DNA of 64,000 nt from NCBI RefSeq assembly GCF_041260155.1, contig NC_091944.1:17953772-18017771 (forward strand). Direction: 5' to 3'. The position numbers and the translations under genes are program-made. Origin of the DNA: Ptychodera flava (Eukaryota > Hemichordata > Enteropneusta > Ptychoderidae). Below, in pieces: positions 48,612 through 61,370 of this stretch; positions within the stretch are counted from its first letter, which is position 1; every line of letters starts with the position of its first letter. Under the pieces are notes generated by a model. The model saw only the letters and a program-made list of their open reading frames with translations. It ran no database searches and was not told the origin of the DNA.

Positions 48612-49196
48612 GAATCACATTTCATTGCAAGAGCAAATGTCAATGTTGGCATGTAATAATCGACCATGGGTTGCGAGTGCAATACGCTGTCTTTGTGGTT
48701 GCAGGCTGCTTCTCCATATAAACCGTGGTCTCTGAGGCTTCAGTCCAGAACACGGTCGCCTGTGGTTCCATATACACGGCGATGGCGCTCGCAAGGATTA
48801 GAAAGAGAAAGTTCGGAAACGACATTGCCGTGATATACATCGCCGAGTTTCCTCACAAAAGGCACAATCTATTCGATAAACTAGCATCGATGGTTCCACT
48901 ACATCTCTAAATTCATGATACTCAGTATCCTCTTTAGTGCGTGAGATAGATCTGTGCATTTTGGGGACGATTTCCGAGGGGACACTTTCTAACAACAGCT
49001 AGCTGCCGTACACCCATTGGTTCAATCAGCATACTCCTGACAGCAAACGACCAATCACAACATCGCTACTTTCAAATATACGTCAGCTCTTCTAAGAAAC
49101 GAAAGTTCTGCTCGCAACTTCCTCCCTAATGCTTAGAGGGGCCCCCGCCGTGTATCGAACCACAAGTGACTGTGGTCTAGAAGTCTAGTATATAAT
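48612..49196. other. 3' flank of the membrane-protein gene
   Basis: No gene supported. Confidence 0.35.
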
Positions 49197-49698
49197 TCAA
49201 CCCAATGTAGCCTTCGGACTTCTCCTGAAAACGCTGAGCGCACCGACACCTACGCTATGAAGAACGAGACAGGTGCCGATGAGCGACGTCACCGCCATTT
49301 CGAGCAAAAACATGAAGGTATGATACGTTATCGACTTGTACGGTTCAAACTTTCGCCAAGCAACGAGGGCAACGCCGAGCCAGGGCTGCGCCGCTGAGGG
49401 AAGGACGTCGAAAAACTTCACTAGAAGTGAGTCCAGAACGAGGATCAGTACCAAAGGATAAGCCACAACGGCGGCGGTGATTTTCTGTAAAGGCGTAATC
49501 TCAGTACAGTCAGGGAGCTCATCTTTCACTCTGCGCTGACCCCAGACGACTCCTTCCGTATCGGTGACTCTTTTGCCGTTGTTATCCGTCATGTCCCGAT
49601 GGAAAATTTCTCTTTGAAATTCTGACACCAAATTATCGTGAGTTTGATTGATGTCTCGACGATGCGGCAGCCAACTTTGCGTGATTTTATCCAAAATC
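49197..49698 (-). CDS. Terminal exon of a predicted two-helix membrane protein
   Basis: The exon follows an acceptor with a fair pyrimidine tract (TTCTCGGTTTGCAG) and encodes about 166 residues from ILDKITQSWLPHRRDINQ to a stop after RRSPKATLG. It starts with one base of a split codon. Two hydrophobic stretches are clear: ITAAVVAYPLVLILVLDSLL and, after a loop with AWRKFEPYKS, FMFLLEMAVTSLIGTCLVLH followed by SVGVGAL. The polar N-terminal half suggests a soluble face. Upstream exons must lie beyond 49.7 kb and were not found. Reading on to an ATG at 49742 would give 181 residues as a single-exon protein. Family unknown. Confidence 0.6.
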
Positions 49699-49742
49699 CT
49701 GCAAACCGAGAATTGGAAGAAAGGCCGTGTAAGATTATGCAT

Positions 49743-52616
49743 TGTTTACTCAAACTGTAACTACCCGGAGCATGGCACTGTTTCTTTTCATATCAGCTAA
49801 CTCCCAGCTAACATTTATACAGTTTTTTTATCAAAACGATGCAATCTTTAGTGTATGAATGGGCGTTTACAAACAGTGATACATGTAGCCCCTATGGAAA
49901 ACAGGAGTTGGGAAATTATAATGTCTATGATAGTAAAGTCCAGTTAAATAATTAAACCTTGTCGAGTGTACACTACAAACTCAACTATGCGTTGTCATCA
50001 GCTGTACGATTTCGGTCACAGCAACCTATTGGGTATCCCCCCCCAAAAAAGCGATATTTGGTTCTGCCAAACTTTTGCTCAACAAAGATTCATATATTGT
50101 GTATGCGCACACAGCCGAACGTGCACGATTTCGCGTCAATTTTGTTCCAGCCACCCGACCATGCAAATACCTCCATTGTGTTTGTGACTGTCACGTCATT
50201 GGCCACAGTTCAAAGTCTAAATCGGTACGGAACAATCGTTCAGGTAGACAGATACCTTCGGACAGAATTTCTTAGCCTTTTCTAAGACTTCCACTCGGTG
50301 ATATACAGCTCATCGAAATGATAGTTGAAACACCACACCTACCGAAATTAACGCCACAAGAGCCCGGTAAACATAAAAGGTCGGCCGATGGAGGTGTCAG
50401 AGTGATCCTCGTCCAGTCCCCGCCACATTTAAGACAATATCTCGGTGTTTACACTTTGACCGGGAGTACATCTGATAAGCAGTGTTGCACACTCTGTGAC
50501 AGTGTAATGGGATGATGACCTTTGTGTACCATTTGGTGATTTTGTTGTTGTCAGAGCGAGACAACAATCTAGTTTTGTGGCTCTTGTTTACAGAAAATCG
50601 AGAGGCATTGTGTGTAAATAAATAAAACACAATTTATGAATTGAACCTCCATACGTCAGCCCAACGATGCCAACTCAACGTAGGTAATTCTCTTCTGCAT
50701 GCTCCCTGCCTCTCTTGATCATAAGGGCAAGCTAGAGCCAACGTACTGAACACTGAAGGGATGAGTTCAACAGTTCATATCATCAGCTAGTATGAATACG
50801 CGAAAAACATGAATTTTGAAGGTCAACTTAATAAATCCTCGCTAAATTATGAATCAATAAATCTGTAAAAGATAATCTGTGACAAAAATTTTACGACGTG
50901 ACGATGACATCATTAGTCATCCACAAGTACAACCCTAGGACTGGCTCTCAGCTCCTTGCTGGCTGCTCAGTGCGTCCTCTCGAGCAAACTAAGTAAGTCT
51001 GAGCCTAGCCACTGAGTGAGACACAGGCTTGGATTTACTGGGCGTTAGCCTGACACGTTCACACCGTTGAGGGCATGCGTTTTTGGTAGAGATGAGAACT
51101 GTCGGAGACTGTTAGAATCTGGATTCACCGGTTCTTAAACTACACATCACCTCCTGTAGAGGGTGCGCCGTATACCTCAGTGCAGGCATTACAAGACCAG
51201 TCTTATCACCAGTCTTCAAGTTACCTTAGGTTCTGGATTGAGAAAAGACCCTTCCAAAAATTGACTCCACCGCGGCGGACCGCTACAATGTCACGGTCGA
51301 CGACTGCAAGTACGCCCCTTTGGGCTTTAAAAAAATGTTATCCAAATAAAGATAAATTATGTATCTATCTGTAAGGCAGGTAGGGACAGAATGACATTTA
51401 GAATTGGATATGCTCCTTTTCTTGCTGTTTATTCCGACTGGTCAACCAGAATTTAGGTTGTTCGAATTCTGTTTGCCTGAACCAGAGCTTTTCTTGGAAA
51501 GACACAAAACTTTCTCCCACAATTTTACATCTTTGGCAGCATTCTCGTGCAAAAAACAAGCCACGACTTTTACAAAGTGACAAAATGGTGTTTATACTGC
51601 CCTGATTACAACAATTGATCCATACGGTGACACAAACCAGAAACCTGTCGAAATATCCGAATTTCAGGATTGCTTGTGCCCGCCCGTCTTTCGGAATATT
51701 GAGAGGACGCGAAAGAAAACAAAGTTTACTTACTTTGGCCTTATCTAGGATTGTTTTCAGAAACTTTGAAGAAAGGAAGGCAATCTTCCCTAATTCCGGC
51801 TGTCTGTTCGAGTTGGACTTCATCAACTGAATTCGCCAATACTGTCCATCGCTCAGTCCATTTTATTTTATAAGTTGCGATTCGATACCTATGTATTTGA
51901 TTTCACTACTTACAAAAGACCATGTTTTTAAGCTGATAAGGTTATGTTACTGTAATTTAGTCGAAAGTCCCAAAATTGAGGTGTGTGTGTGTGTGTGGGG
52001 GGGGGGGGGCATGCATCTCGCCGAGGTCTACATAGGTGAGCTGGCCGTTCCGAATGATTCCAGAAACTAGAATAGAATAGACAAGTTTTTTTAATGATCC
52101 CGGTTCTAGACCTCTTCTGGACAACAATAATTTTGACGTTTTGATCTATCTGTGAAATATTCCAGTTCGTTAAAACGAGGGAAACACTAATGTCGTCAAC
52201 TTCCCGGTGCCTTAAAAATAAAAAAGTGGCGCCAAAACTGGCCAGTTTGGAATCAAACGGTCAGTAATTGTATGCTTCAAGAGTTCACCCCGTCTTTGAG
52301 ATACATCCCGATGTTAAAACGAAGAATGATAGAAATTTTAGATAGTTCTAACATCTTCCCATCTCCGACGACAGTGGCAAATGTTCATGATCGTATTCTT
52401 CGTTTTTACATCTTGGGCAAAACGCAGTAAATGTACTAAGTGGCAAGACAGCAAGACTATAGGCCATCGTTTTTGAAAAGCTCATTGCACATATATTCAC
52501 TGCCTGCATGAAAAGACGTGCTAACATAGCTATGAAGGAACAAATCAAACAGAAATTATATCAGAATATTTACACTTTTGAAACTAATGAAAGCCTGGCT
52601 CCGATATGCAAAATAG
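49743..52616. other. Spacer with weak open frames
   Basis: The longest frame is on the minus strand at 51398-51826 (142 codons). It has several cysteines but no family signature, and its length is near chance for AT-rich sequence. No exon could be tied to the membrane-protein gene. A TG tract followed by a G run lies at 51980-52010. Confidence 0.3.
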
Positions 52617-52619
52617 TAA

Positions 52620-53578
52620 GGGAGCATTCGTTTTTTACAGGAAGGGGGGATCGTTGGAAATCAGGGGGGTTGACTTTTACGAAACCGTTTTTTTTTTGGG
52701 GGGGGTCAAATTTTACAATCAATGATTGGAAAGCGGGGTTAAATTTTACAAGGGTTTGTATGGAGTTATGGAAAAAATATTTGACTTTGGAATTTCACCG
52801 AAATGTTGCTTGATCCTCCATACATAATCTATAAGTAGTCTATGAGAAGCTATAAATAATTTCTTTTAAATACAAAAATAGCTAAATCTGTGTATTTATA
52901 GACTCTTGATTATTGATATTAATATACTTGATCGGACTAGGGTAGTTACCGGTGCATGTGTGAGCAGAAATTTGATTTTGGAATTTCACCAAAAATGTTG
53001 ATTCTCTATACATTGTGATATGTGAGGAAACTTTGAATATTTTTTAACAAATAGCTATTAATATCTGTGCTTTAAAAAAGTTTGACAATTGATATAAATG
53101 TACGTGACGAGAATATTATATTCGAAAGAGCAGATTTGAAAAACCAATATGGTATTGGAATTTCACCTAGTTATTATTAGTAAAGTTCAAAAAGGATTCT
53201 TTGAAAGTTCAAAGGTCAAATGGGAAATTATAATTCAATTAAGATGTTATTGATACGGACTGTGACATCTGGGAGAGGGTCGCTGTTTTTTGTGCATGAA
53301 AATTCAAGGGATGGGTAACTCTTTTTCTTGCAAACACTTTTGAAGGGCCTAATTTTTCAGCCCAGGGCCATAGGGTGCGAAGGGTTAATGAATCAAATCT
53401 GATGAAGTTTATATATATATATATTTTTTTTTGGGGGGGGGGGTCACATTTTACAATTGATGAATATTAATGGGGATCAAATTTTAGAAATTTGATTTGG
53501 AGAGGGTCGCTTTTTACATTTCATTTGTCGCTCAAATTCCACCGACCCCCCCCCCCCCGTAAAAAACGAATGCTCCCA
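52620..53578. mobile_element. Non-autonomous TIR transposon, PIF/Harbinger-like (element B)
   Basis: GGGAGCATTCGTTTTTTAC starts the element and its inverse ends it (19 of 19 bases), each followed inward by a G-run. The left flank is TAA and the right flank AAA, so the expected TWA duplication is only partly kept. Subterminal GGGTCAAATTTTAC-like units occur at both ends. The core (52776-53180) holds about two diverged copies of the same 181-bp family as element A. No transposase. Confidence 0.78.
52776..53180 (+). repeat. Diverged 181-bp family units inside element B
   Basis: TTTGACTTTGGAATTTCACC near 52780, TTTGATTTTGGAATTTCACC near 52971 and a third weaker start near 53150 match the units of the array at 560-1560, as do TAGCTAAATCTGTG and GACTCTTGATTATTGATATT. 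Confidence 0.75.
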
Positions 53579-55936
53579 AAAGATGGGGAAAATACGTAAT
53601 TTTCAAACGGGACAGAGCTCAAGATGTCATTGAACGTCAAATCTACTGAGCTCAGCTTATTTTGCAAAAGTCATTCGTGATCATAAGATGAAACTTTTGA
53701 TAGCAGTAATGTCCACAATCAATATGCGATGTCATGTGTTCTCCGCTCTTTGGCCAGAGTTTTGTACTTCAGTAAATCTTGCACGAGCGCCCTCCTGCGA
53801 GCAAGACGGCGCCCCGTTGCCTTTGAACAAAACAGAAAACGATGTGACTATTAAGAGCAATTATTTCCAACAATACATGAAGCAAGCACGCTATTTTCAA
53901 TCGAGTGAACATGTTCAATGGCAAAGGAACAACGGTCAACTCACAATTATCCCAATGTTCATGACACTATATTGGTTATGTAATGATTTGAAAAACGCAC
54001 GCTGTATATCTCACTCGTAACAAGCTGTCTCCTGGCATATTTTGTTCGGTATAGTGACTCATGCACAGCCGACCAGCTGACTTTAAGAAATTGAAAGCAG
54101 AAGTGACATAACATCCTAATATACTATTATGATACATTTTGGAACAAAATTAAAAATCAGAAGGGAAGTTAAAGATATTTGCAACTTGCTCGCAACGATT
54201 TGAAAATATCCCCTCCCGCCCGCTAAATAGTGTCCCCGCCTCTTTCGTTCCCCATCAAGCTTATTAACTTGCCTGACTCATCTGCCCTAAAACTCCCCAC
54301 TGCCCTTTACACGCTTTCTCGTTCCCAGCTCTCTAACAAGAAAAACGTTACCCGCCCGCCAAAACATCACCGGTGAACATCTTTCTTAAAGCCCCAATAG
54401 CTGCGAATATGTAATAAACCAATCTCAAAATATCCTGTTTTCCAAGAGTTTTCTTTAAATAAGACTCATTAAAGACTGAAAAAGTGTATGTGTCAAAAAT
54501 GGCATGTAAATTCAAACGTTTTGAAATCATTTTAGATTTCCCGCCATTTTCAAACCTGATTACTGCATATGACATAGAAAATAAAGATTACAACAACAAA
54601 ATATTGGCCATCGTATGTTTTGCATGCAAGTAAATGGCATCATGCCTGTTTCTGGGATGATCACGATGTGTATGTGCAGGAAACTTCAATACTGTTTTTG
54701 TACTTTTCCGTGGGGCGCCATTTATGAGTGCGGCATCCGTTTATTATTCAGCCTGTTAAAACGTGTAGGCATGGTCCGAAATCGCAGAGATACTTTTATA
54801 CACGTCCTTCAGTTCACATTTACACGAACCAACTTTGGTTTGAAAATAAAATCATGAAAATAATGCGTAAGATTCGCAGCTATTGGGGCTTCAAAGACAA
54901 GAATTTACTAACCGTCAGTAATAACATCAGGTTAACTCAGGAGTTTATTGTTCGGCCAAATACGGTCCAAATAGTTCCCTTCTTAAAGGGCGGCTTGAGT
55001 AAACTGAGAAATTCGACCCATTATGTTCTCACTCTACTTCCCTAATTATCGCGTGACTTTTATACAATGCTGAGCAATGGCATGGTGTTATTATTTCCTC
55101 AAACTACTATCTCGCATAGAAGAGCGTGTCTGATCAGCGGGTGGGATAGCTCTAGCTCGAAAGGTGCGTACGATTGCTCGATGAAAAGCCCAGAGTTTAA
55201 TATAGGTACAGGTAATTTGAAACTTCAGAAGTTTTGAATAAAGTACAGTTCCTCCACACGTGGGTGGGTGGGGGTGGGGGGGGGACTGTGGATAAAGCTA
55301 TAATATTTGCAAGTCCGTGCATGACTTGCTTGTCATGACAAGTCTAATTTGGGAAAAACAAAGCAAAACAAGTACAAGAGACAAAGGTCAGAATGAGAGG
55401 TATGCCACACTTTGCTTCCAATGCCCCGCAATGGTTCATGCAGTAGAAACAATTAAGTCATTAACACTACGTGTACAATCTCAAAAGGCATGCAACTTTC
55501 CGTAAAACATTGCAGTATCTATATCTTTATCGCACTGTAGCAGTTGTCGGTATATTTCATTGCAATAATGGGACACAAACACACTATCACATACATGATA
55601 TACCGGTCGAATCGGCCTTGTACTGCTCTTATTTGTCAATGTACAATCTAAATTCCGCGATCAACACGAGCAAATGTTTGACTGAGTGCCGCGAGCAAAC
55701 CTCCGACGAAAGTGGAGTGACCTTGAACGACACCTAACTGAAAAAGAGCACTAGATCATTGTGTTTACGTCATAAATAGCATGTGTACTTAGGCACAGAG
55801 AACTTAAAAGTTAGCAATCCTATTATTTATGTTGTTATTTGCTCATAAAGTTGAATAAAACACAAAGACACAACGCTGTTCTTGCCGTTGTTTCAATCTT
55901 ACTGATGTCATTGCATAAAGTCAGTGTGAAGGGACA

Positions 55937-55938
<2 letters not shown>
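53579..55938. other. Gene-free stretch
   Basis: No gene supported. A 22-bp block, TTCGCAGCTATTGGGGCTT and neighbours, occurs on the minus strand at about 54393-54415 and on the plus strand at about 54872-54895, an inverted pair. The minus-strand frame at 54348-54575 (75 codons) overlaps one arm and is unassigned. Confidence 0.35.

Positions 55939-56906
<968 letters not shown>

Positions 56907-56944
<38 letters not shown>
56907..56944. repeat. (CT)n microsatellite
   Basis: A pure CT tract of about 38 bp. Confidence 0.96.
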
Positions 56945-56947
<3 letters not shown>

Positions 56948-57633
56948 CGTACACACATTCAAAGTCACCGTACGTTTTTGACTGGAGAACTTTTCCTCGT
57001 CGCCTTTTCTGGAATCACCGCTGCCTTGAAACAGGCCTCGTGTTGTTTTTATTGACAGTAGTGAACGTTTGGTCCTGTGTGAACAACTGCGTGACTGCAT
57101 TTCTTTTGTGAGAGGTATCTATGGTGTGAAATGAACCTATGTTTACATCATTATTCATCGTGTGAATGACATGGACATTTATTTTCATTTACGCATGCGT
57201 AATCATAATCTGCGAGAATTTTTTTTTTTCAAATGAATGTTTATGAATCAAACAGGCTTTTTCGTTGTCGACTGTGGTTGATATTTTTTATTCCTTTTGA
57301 CTGATATCACATTGAAACCCCTGTCACCAAAGCTGACGTCGCTGAACAAAATAAAACCAGTAACTGAGCGTTCCATTGCAGAGTCCCACACAAATAAAAA
57401 CGTTGTTTGTTGGAACGCTCCCAACGATGAATGTAGAAACACTGATAACGGGGCCTCCGCAACCGGATTTTACTGGTTTCTGTTGTCCGATCGATATTAG
57501 CATATCACTCTCGTAAACAACACCAGCGAACTGATCTGTCGTATCGTCAATTGCCATTTCAGTTTCCCACCACCTTGCACGTTGCTGTGTTTTCCTCGCT
57601 GTCCTTCAAATAGTGTGTTGACCCAATGTAAAA
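56945..57633. other. Upstream region of the BBOX1-like gene
   Basis: No TATA box seen close to the start. A minus-strand frame of 77 codons (57324-57557) would start 77 bp from the BBOX1-like ATG, but nothing else supports a divergent gene. Confidence 0.35.
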
Positions 57634-58366
57634 ATGACGACGTTCTCTCCTCTGAGCAGGGTGATAAGTAGAATTACTAAACCCCGCAACCTCTGGCTAA
57701 AATCCCTATTCTCCCGACGTTTCGACGCTTGCACTGTCCGATATTGCCGCCGTCAAGCCGTTACTTTGCGCCAATGGTCCTATTACCAGCCCCTGGTCTC
57801 CAGTCAGCGACTCTATACATCTCCGGCCGGGAAAACCGATATTAAAACGAGCCCCGTTTTACAGTTTGCAGAGAAAGTAGATGTAAGCAGAGAACTTCGA
57901 GTGAGATGGGGAGATGGGGTTCAGAAAGACTACCCGTACGTTTGGCTTCGCGACAACTGTTTCTGCTCATCATGCTATCAACCAGATGCTATGGCGCGCC
58001 TGATATTGATGGAAAATTTAGACATCGACGTTATGCCAGCAAATATTTTTCTTCCCCAAGACGGCCAGAACTTAATCATCCTCTGGCAAGACGGTCATCA
58101 GAGCAACTTTGCGTCCGATTTTTGAGAGATGTCGAGTTCGAAACGAAAAATGCACAGCGAAAAACCCAACATTGGGGGTCCGAACTTTCCACGAACATAC
58201 CAAGCTTCCAGTTTGAAAATGTGTTGCTTAACGACTGGGAGTTGCTGCGGTGTCTGGAAACACTGAGGGACGTGGGTCTCATGCTAATTAAAAAAGTGCC
58301 GGAGAAAACAGGCCAAGTGAGAAAGTTAGCAGAGAGAATCGCCCGACTGCGTTACACATCTTACGG
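57634..58366 (+). CDS. BBOX1: BBOX1-like exon 1 (with apparent frame break)
   Basis: The start ATG (context GTAAAAATGA) opens a frame that runs to SNFASDF and a stop at 58123-58125. The family sequence goes on without a gap in another frame ([20 protein letters not shown]). The switch falls on a run of five T at 58119-58123; six T would keep the frame. A one-base assembly error in the homopolymer is the simplest reading; a real disabling allele is the alternative. The exon ends TCTTACGG at the GTATGT donor (phase 2). Confidence 0.9.
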
Positions 58367-61300
58367 GTATGTACGATATCTGTGCTATGTGTGCCGGCAA
58401 TGGGAAGTTTCGCCATAACATTTCACAAAGTGGCGGACTAAATCATTGTGCGTCATTATTTCATTCTCAATAACAATTTTAGTCAAATTCGTTCTTATTG
58501 TATTATTAATGTTATTATTGTCTTGGTCGCTTCATCAGCGTTAAAACAGAGCGCTGATTTAACATTAATTATTCATCAATCTGAACCGTGACCCTTTACG
58601 TCGGCATGTGTACTGAGACTCGGCAAACTAGGATGTAGTGGTTGTCCCGGGCCGAGAAAAGACTTCATGTTTGCCACCATCCGTGACTTAAATTGTCTTA
58701 TTTCACTAAGTCGCAAACCGACCGGTCACGTGATCTGCCCAGTGATCCCCATTTTTCACAATTCAAAACTTTCACCATAACATAAACACTTTGGATAACA
58801 TTTATCGTGATATCGTGAATCAGGCTGATTCTAGGGCACCGTATTTTGTTCAATGACCGCGCCCTTTGCAAAGACTATGCTTATAATACATTCCAGAGAT
58901 CTATATTTTGGCTTAAAGTTGATAAGCGTTTATCTACGTTCAGTTATGTATTTGAATAATGTTCATCATCCATTATTCTTTACCAAATCAATTTCAGGGA
59001 GGAATTCACAGTGAAGAGCAAATTTGAACCTTCGAACTTGGCCTACACAGGACATAAATTAGGATTGCACACGGATCTTCCTCACTACCACTACACTCCA
59101 TCGGTAAGTCGGAGTTTCGTCCCATGCTTATGCACCCACTCGTTCCCGATAAAATCAATGGCGACCCGATAGGCGTGTACCGGTATCCAAAATCTTACTG
59201 AATGCTACTTTTTAGTTTCAATTATTGTGCTCGCTTCTACAGTTTTGGCTAAGTGACTTTCACGGAGTACATCTCCACTATTTTGGCTCTTTGTCTTGCG
59301 CGAGCAGCTTGTAGCAGAATCCACAAGTCGATGGTTTCGTAGAGTTACGATTTACTGTGAAAACGTACCCCTTTGTTTTGCATAGAGCGCGCTGAACACA
59401 ATTTTGGCAGAGAGCGCAAATGTCCGATACAGTTAATAAACCGATTTCAACACCAAAGTTCTTGTTTGGCCAGGGTTAATCAAGTTCATTGCTTCGCTTC
59501 TGTGAATTGCACCTTCCTGTATACTCGCTGGTTTTACAACTTTAAGGGACACTGAAGACTTGTCGAAGCACCCGTCCACGACTATATGCGCTCAATGCTT
59601 CGTCCTCCATCGGTGACCCTGGAAACTCTAAGGCAGTCATGATTGTCAGCTTCGGCTGCTTTGGAAGGCATTCCAGGGTCACTAATGGAACAATCCATCG
59701 TGCATGTAAATAAAGTGCCGTTAACTGTATTTTTTGCATTGTACTTACTCCCCTAAATTCCACCCAATCATCGGAGAGATGTTTTGGATTCCAACTGTAA
59801 TATCATATTATCTTTTGAAAATGTCACTATTTCAATCCTTAGTGATGGAGTTGGTCGATCAAATTCAGGTGCTTACACGTATATTTGCGGCGGGCATATT
59901 TGAGTCGCACCTTGAAAATTATTTAGTTGTTAACCCTTTGAGTGCTGTAATTTTTCCCACCAAAATTTTAGTGCAACATTTTACAAATTTTATCAAATTT
60001 TTCTGTAATTTTTTTGATAATTTTGGACCAAACTGACATCACATTTCATAGGCTACAGTTTTTCATCAAAATTTTGGCAAAAATCTGAAAAAATTTGACT
60101 GGGGTACATTTTATATAGGTGGCAAAAATGACTTTGGCGCTCACAGGGTTAATATCAAAGTTGCCCGTTCGTCGCTAGTGTTTGACTAACTCGGTGGTCA
60201 TACTTCGGTGAGCATTTTTTACGTAAGTTACGTTTGATTTCCAACAATCTTATCGTGAAAAAATTGCAAACAGATACAACTAATTGGGCTTTAAAACCAT
60301 GACTCGACTGTTCTTATATATCGCGGGCAGTGCAGGGCACTATACACGTCCAACTCTGTAGGCCCAGAAAAGTGTTGCGTGTCAGGGGAAATCCAGCAAA
60401 TAAAGGGGTAGGCGTGCATGAAAGATCAAGAAGAAGCAGAAGAAGAAGAAAACGATACTCGTTAAAATGTGTCTAAATATTTAACTTTGAAAACGAAAGT
60501 AGATGAAAAGTGCACCCTATGATAAATTCCACACATCGTGGGCAAGTTTCGAGCATTCAGTTTGTGATCGATGCAAATCAAACCCTGAAAAGTGGGATTC
60601 AAGTTAGGTAACTTTGAGAATAAATGACATGTGATTAAAGTAACAATCAGTGAACGAACCTCTGGATAAAAACACTCCCAAAACAAAACAAAATAAAACA
60701 AAACAAAACAAAAAAGAGTATGTAGGTGTACGAAGTACGCATTAATCACTTCATTGCTTTGGAATGCAATCTAGGTTGTCAGAAAGATAGCGGAATGTTG
60801 ACTTATTTGTTTAAAACACAATAAAAATGTTAACCAAAGAATCTAAGAGCCCAATTCTTTGATTTGATAGTTACAGTACTTTGCCAACGTCTTACGAACT
60901 TCTGTCGTGAAGCAGTCAGGGCGAACGAAACGAAATGAAAAAATGAGCGACCTGTAAGTTTGCGCAAAAAAGCTCAGTCACTAAGGTGGCGCAAATGGTA
61001 AAAATTCAGTCTTAGCAGAGCGACTTACACGAAAGTTGGAAAAGTGAAAAGAATTGTCAGTTACTATTATCAAGACCCCCTGACAATAATATAGGGAGTT
61101 GCCGTACTCTTACAATCGCTCAAAAATCGTTCTGTGGACAAAGACAAAGCAACACGGTTTACAGTTAAATGGTGCAATGTAATGATGTATAATATTTAGA
61201 TGAACAAATGCATATACAGTGTATATACATATAGGCATGTGTACTGTGTATACAGGTATGCAAATACAAGTATATAACCTTATTACAAAATGTATGTATG

Positions 61301-61370
<70 letters not shown>

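Noticed and set aside
49120-49190. tRNA-like GGTTCGATAC segment on the minus strand
   Set aside because: The flanks do not give a D arm or an acceptor stem.
51398-51826. 142-codon minus-strand frame
   Set aside because: No motif, no splice partner, and in AT-rich DNA of this length about one frame this long is expected by chance.
53688-54020. 110-codon plus-strand frame
   Set aside because: Chance length; no domain, signal peptide or conserved pattern.
57324-57557. Divergent minus-strand gene sharing a promoter with the BBOX1-like gene
   Set aside because: 77 codons only, no recognised family, and no second exon found.
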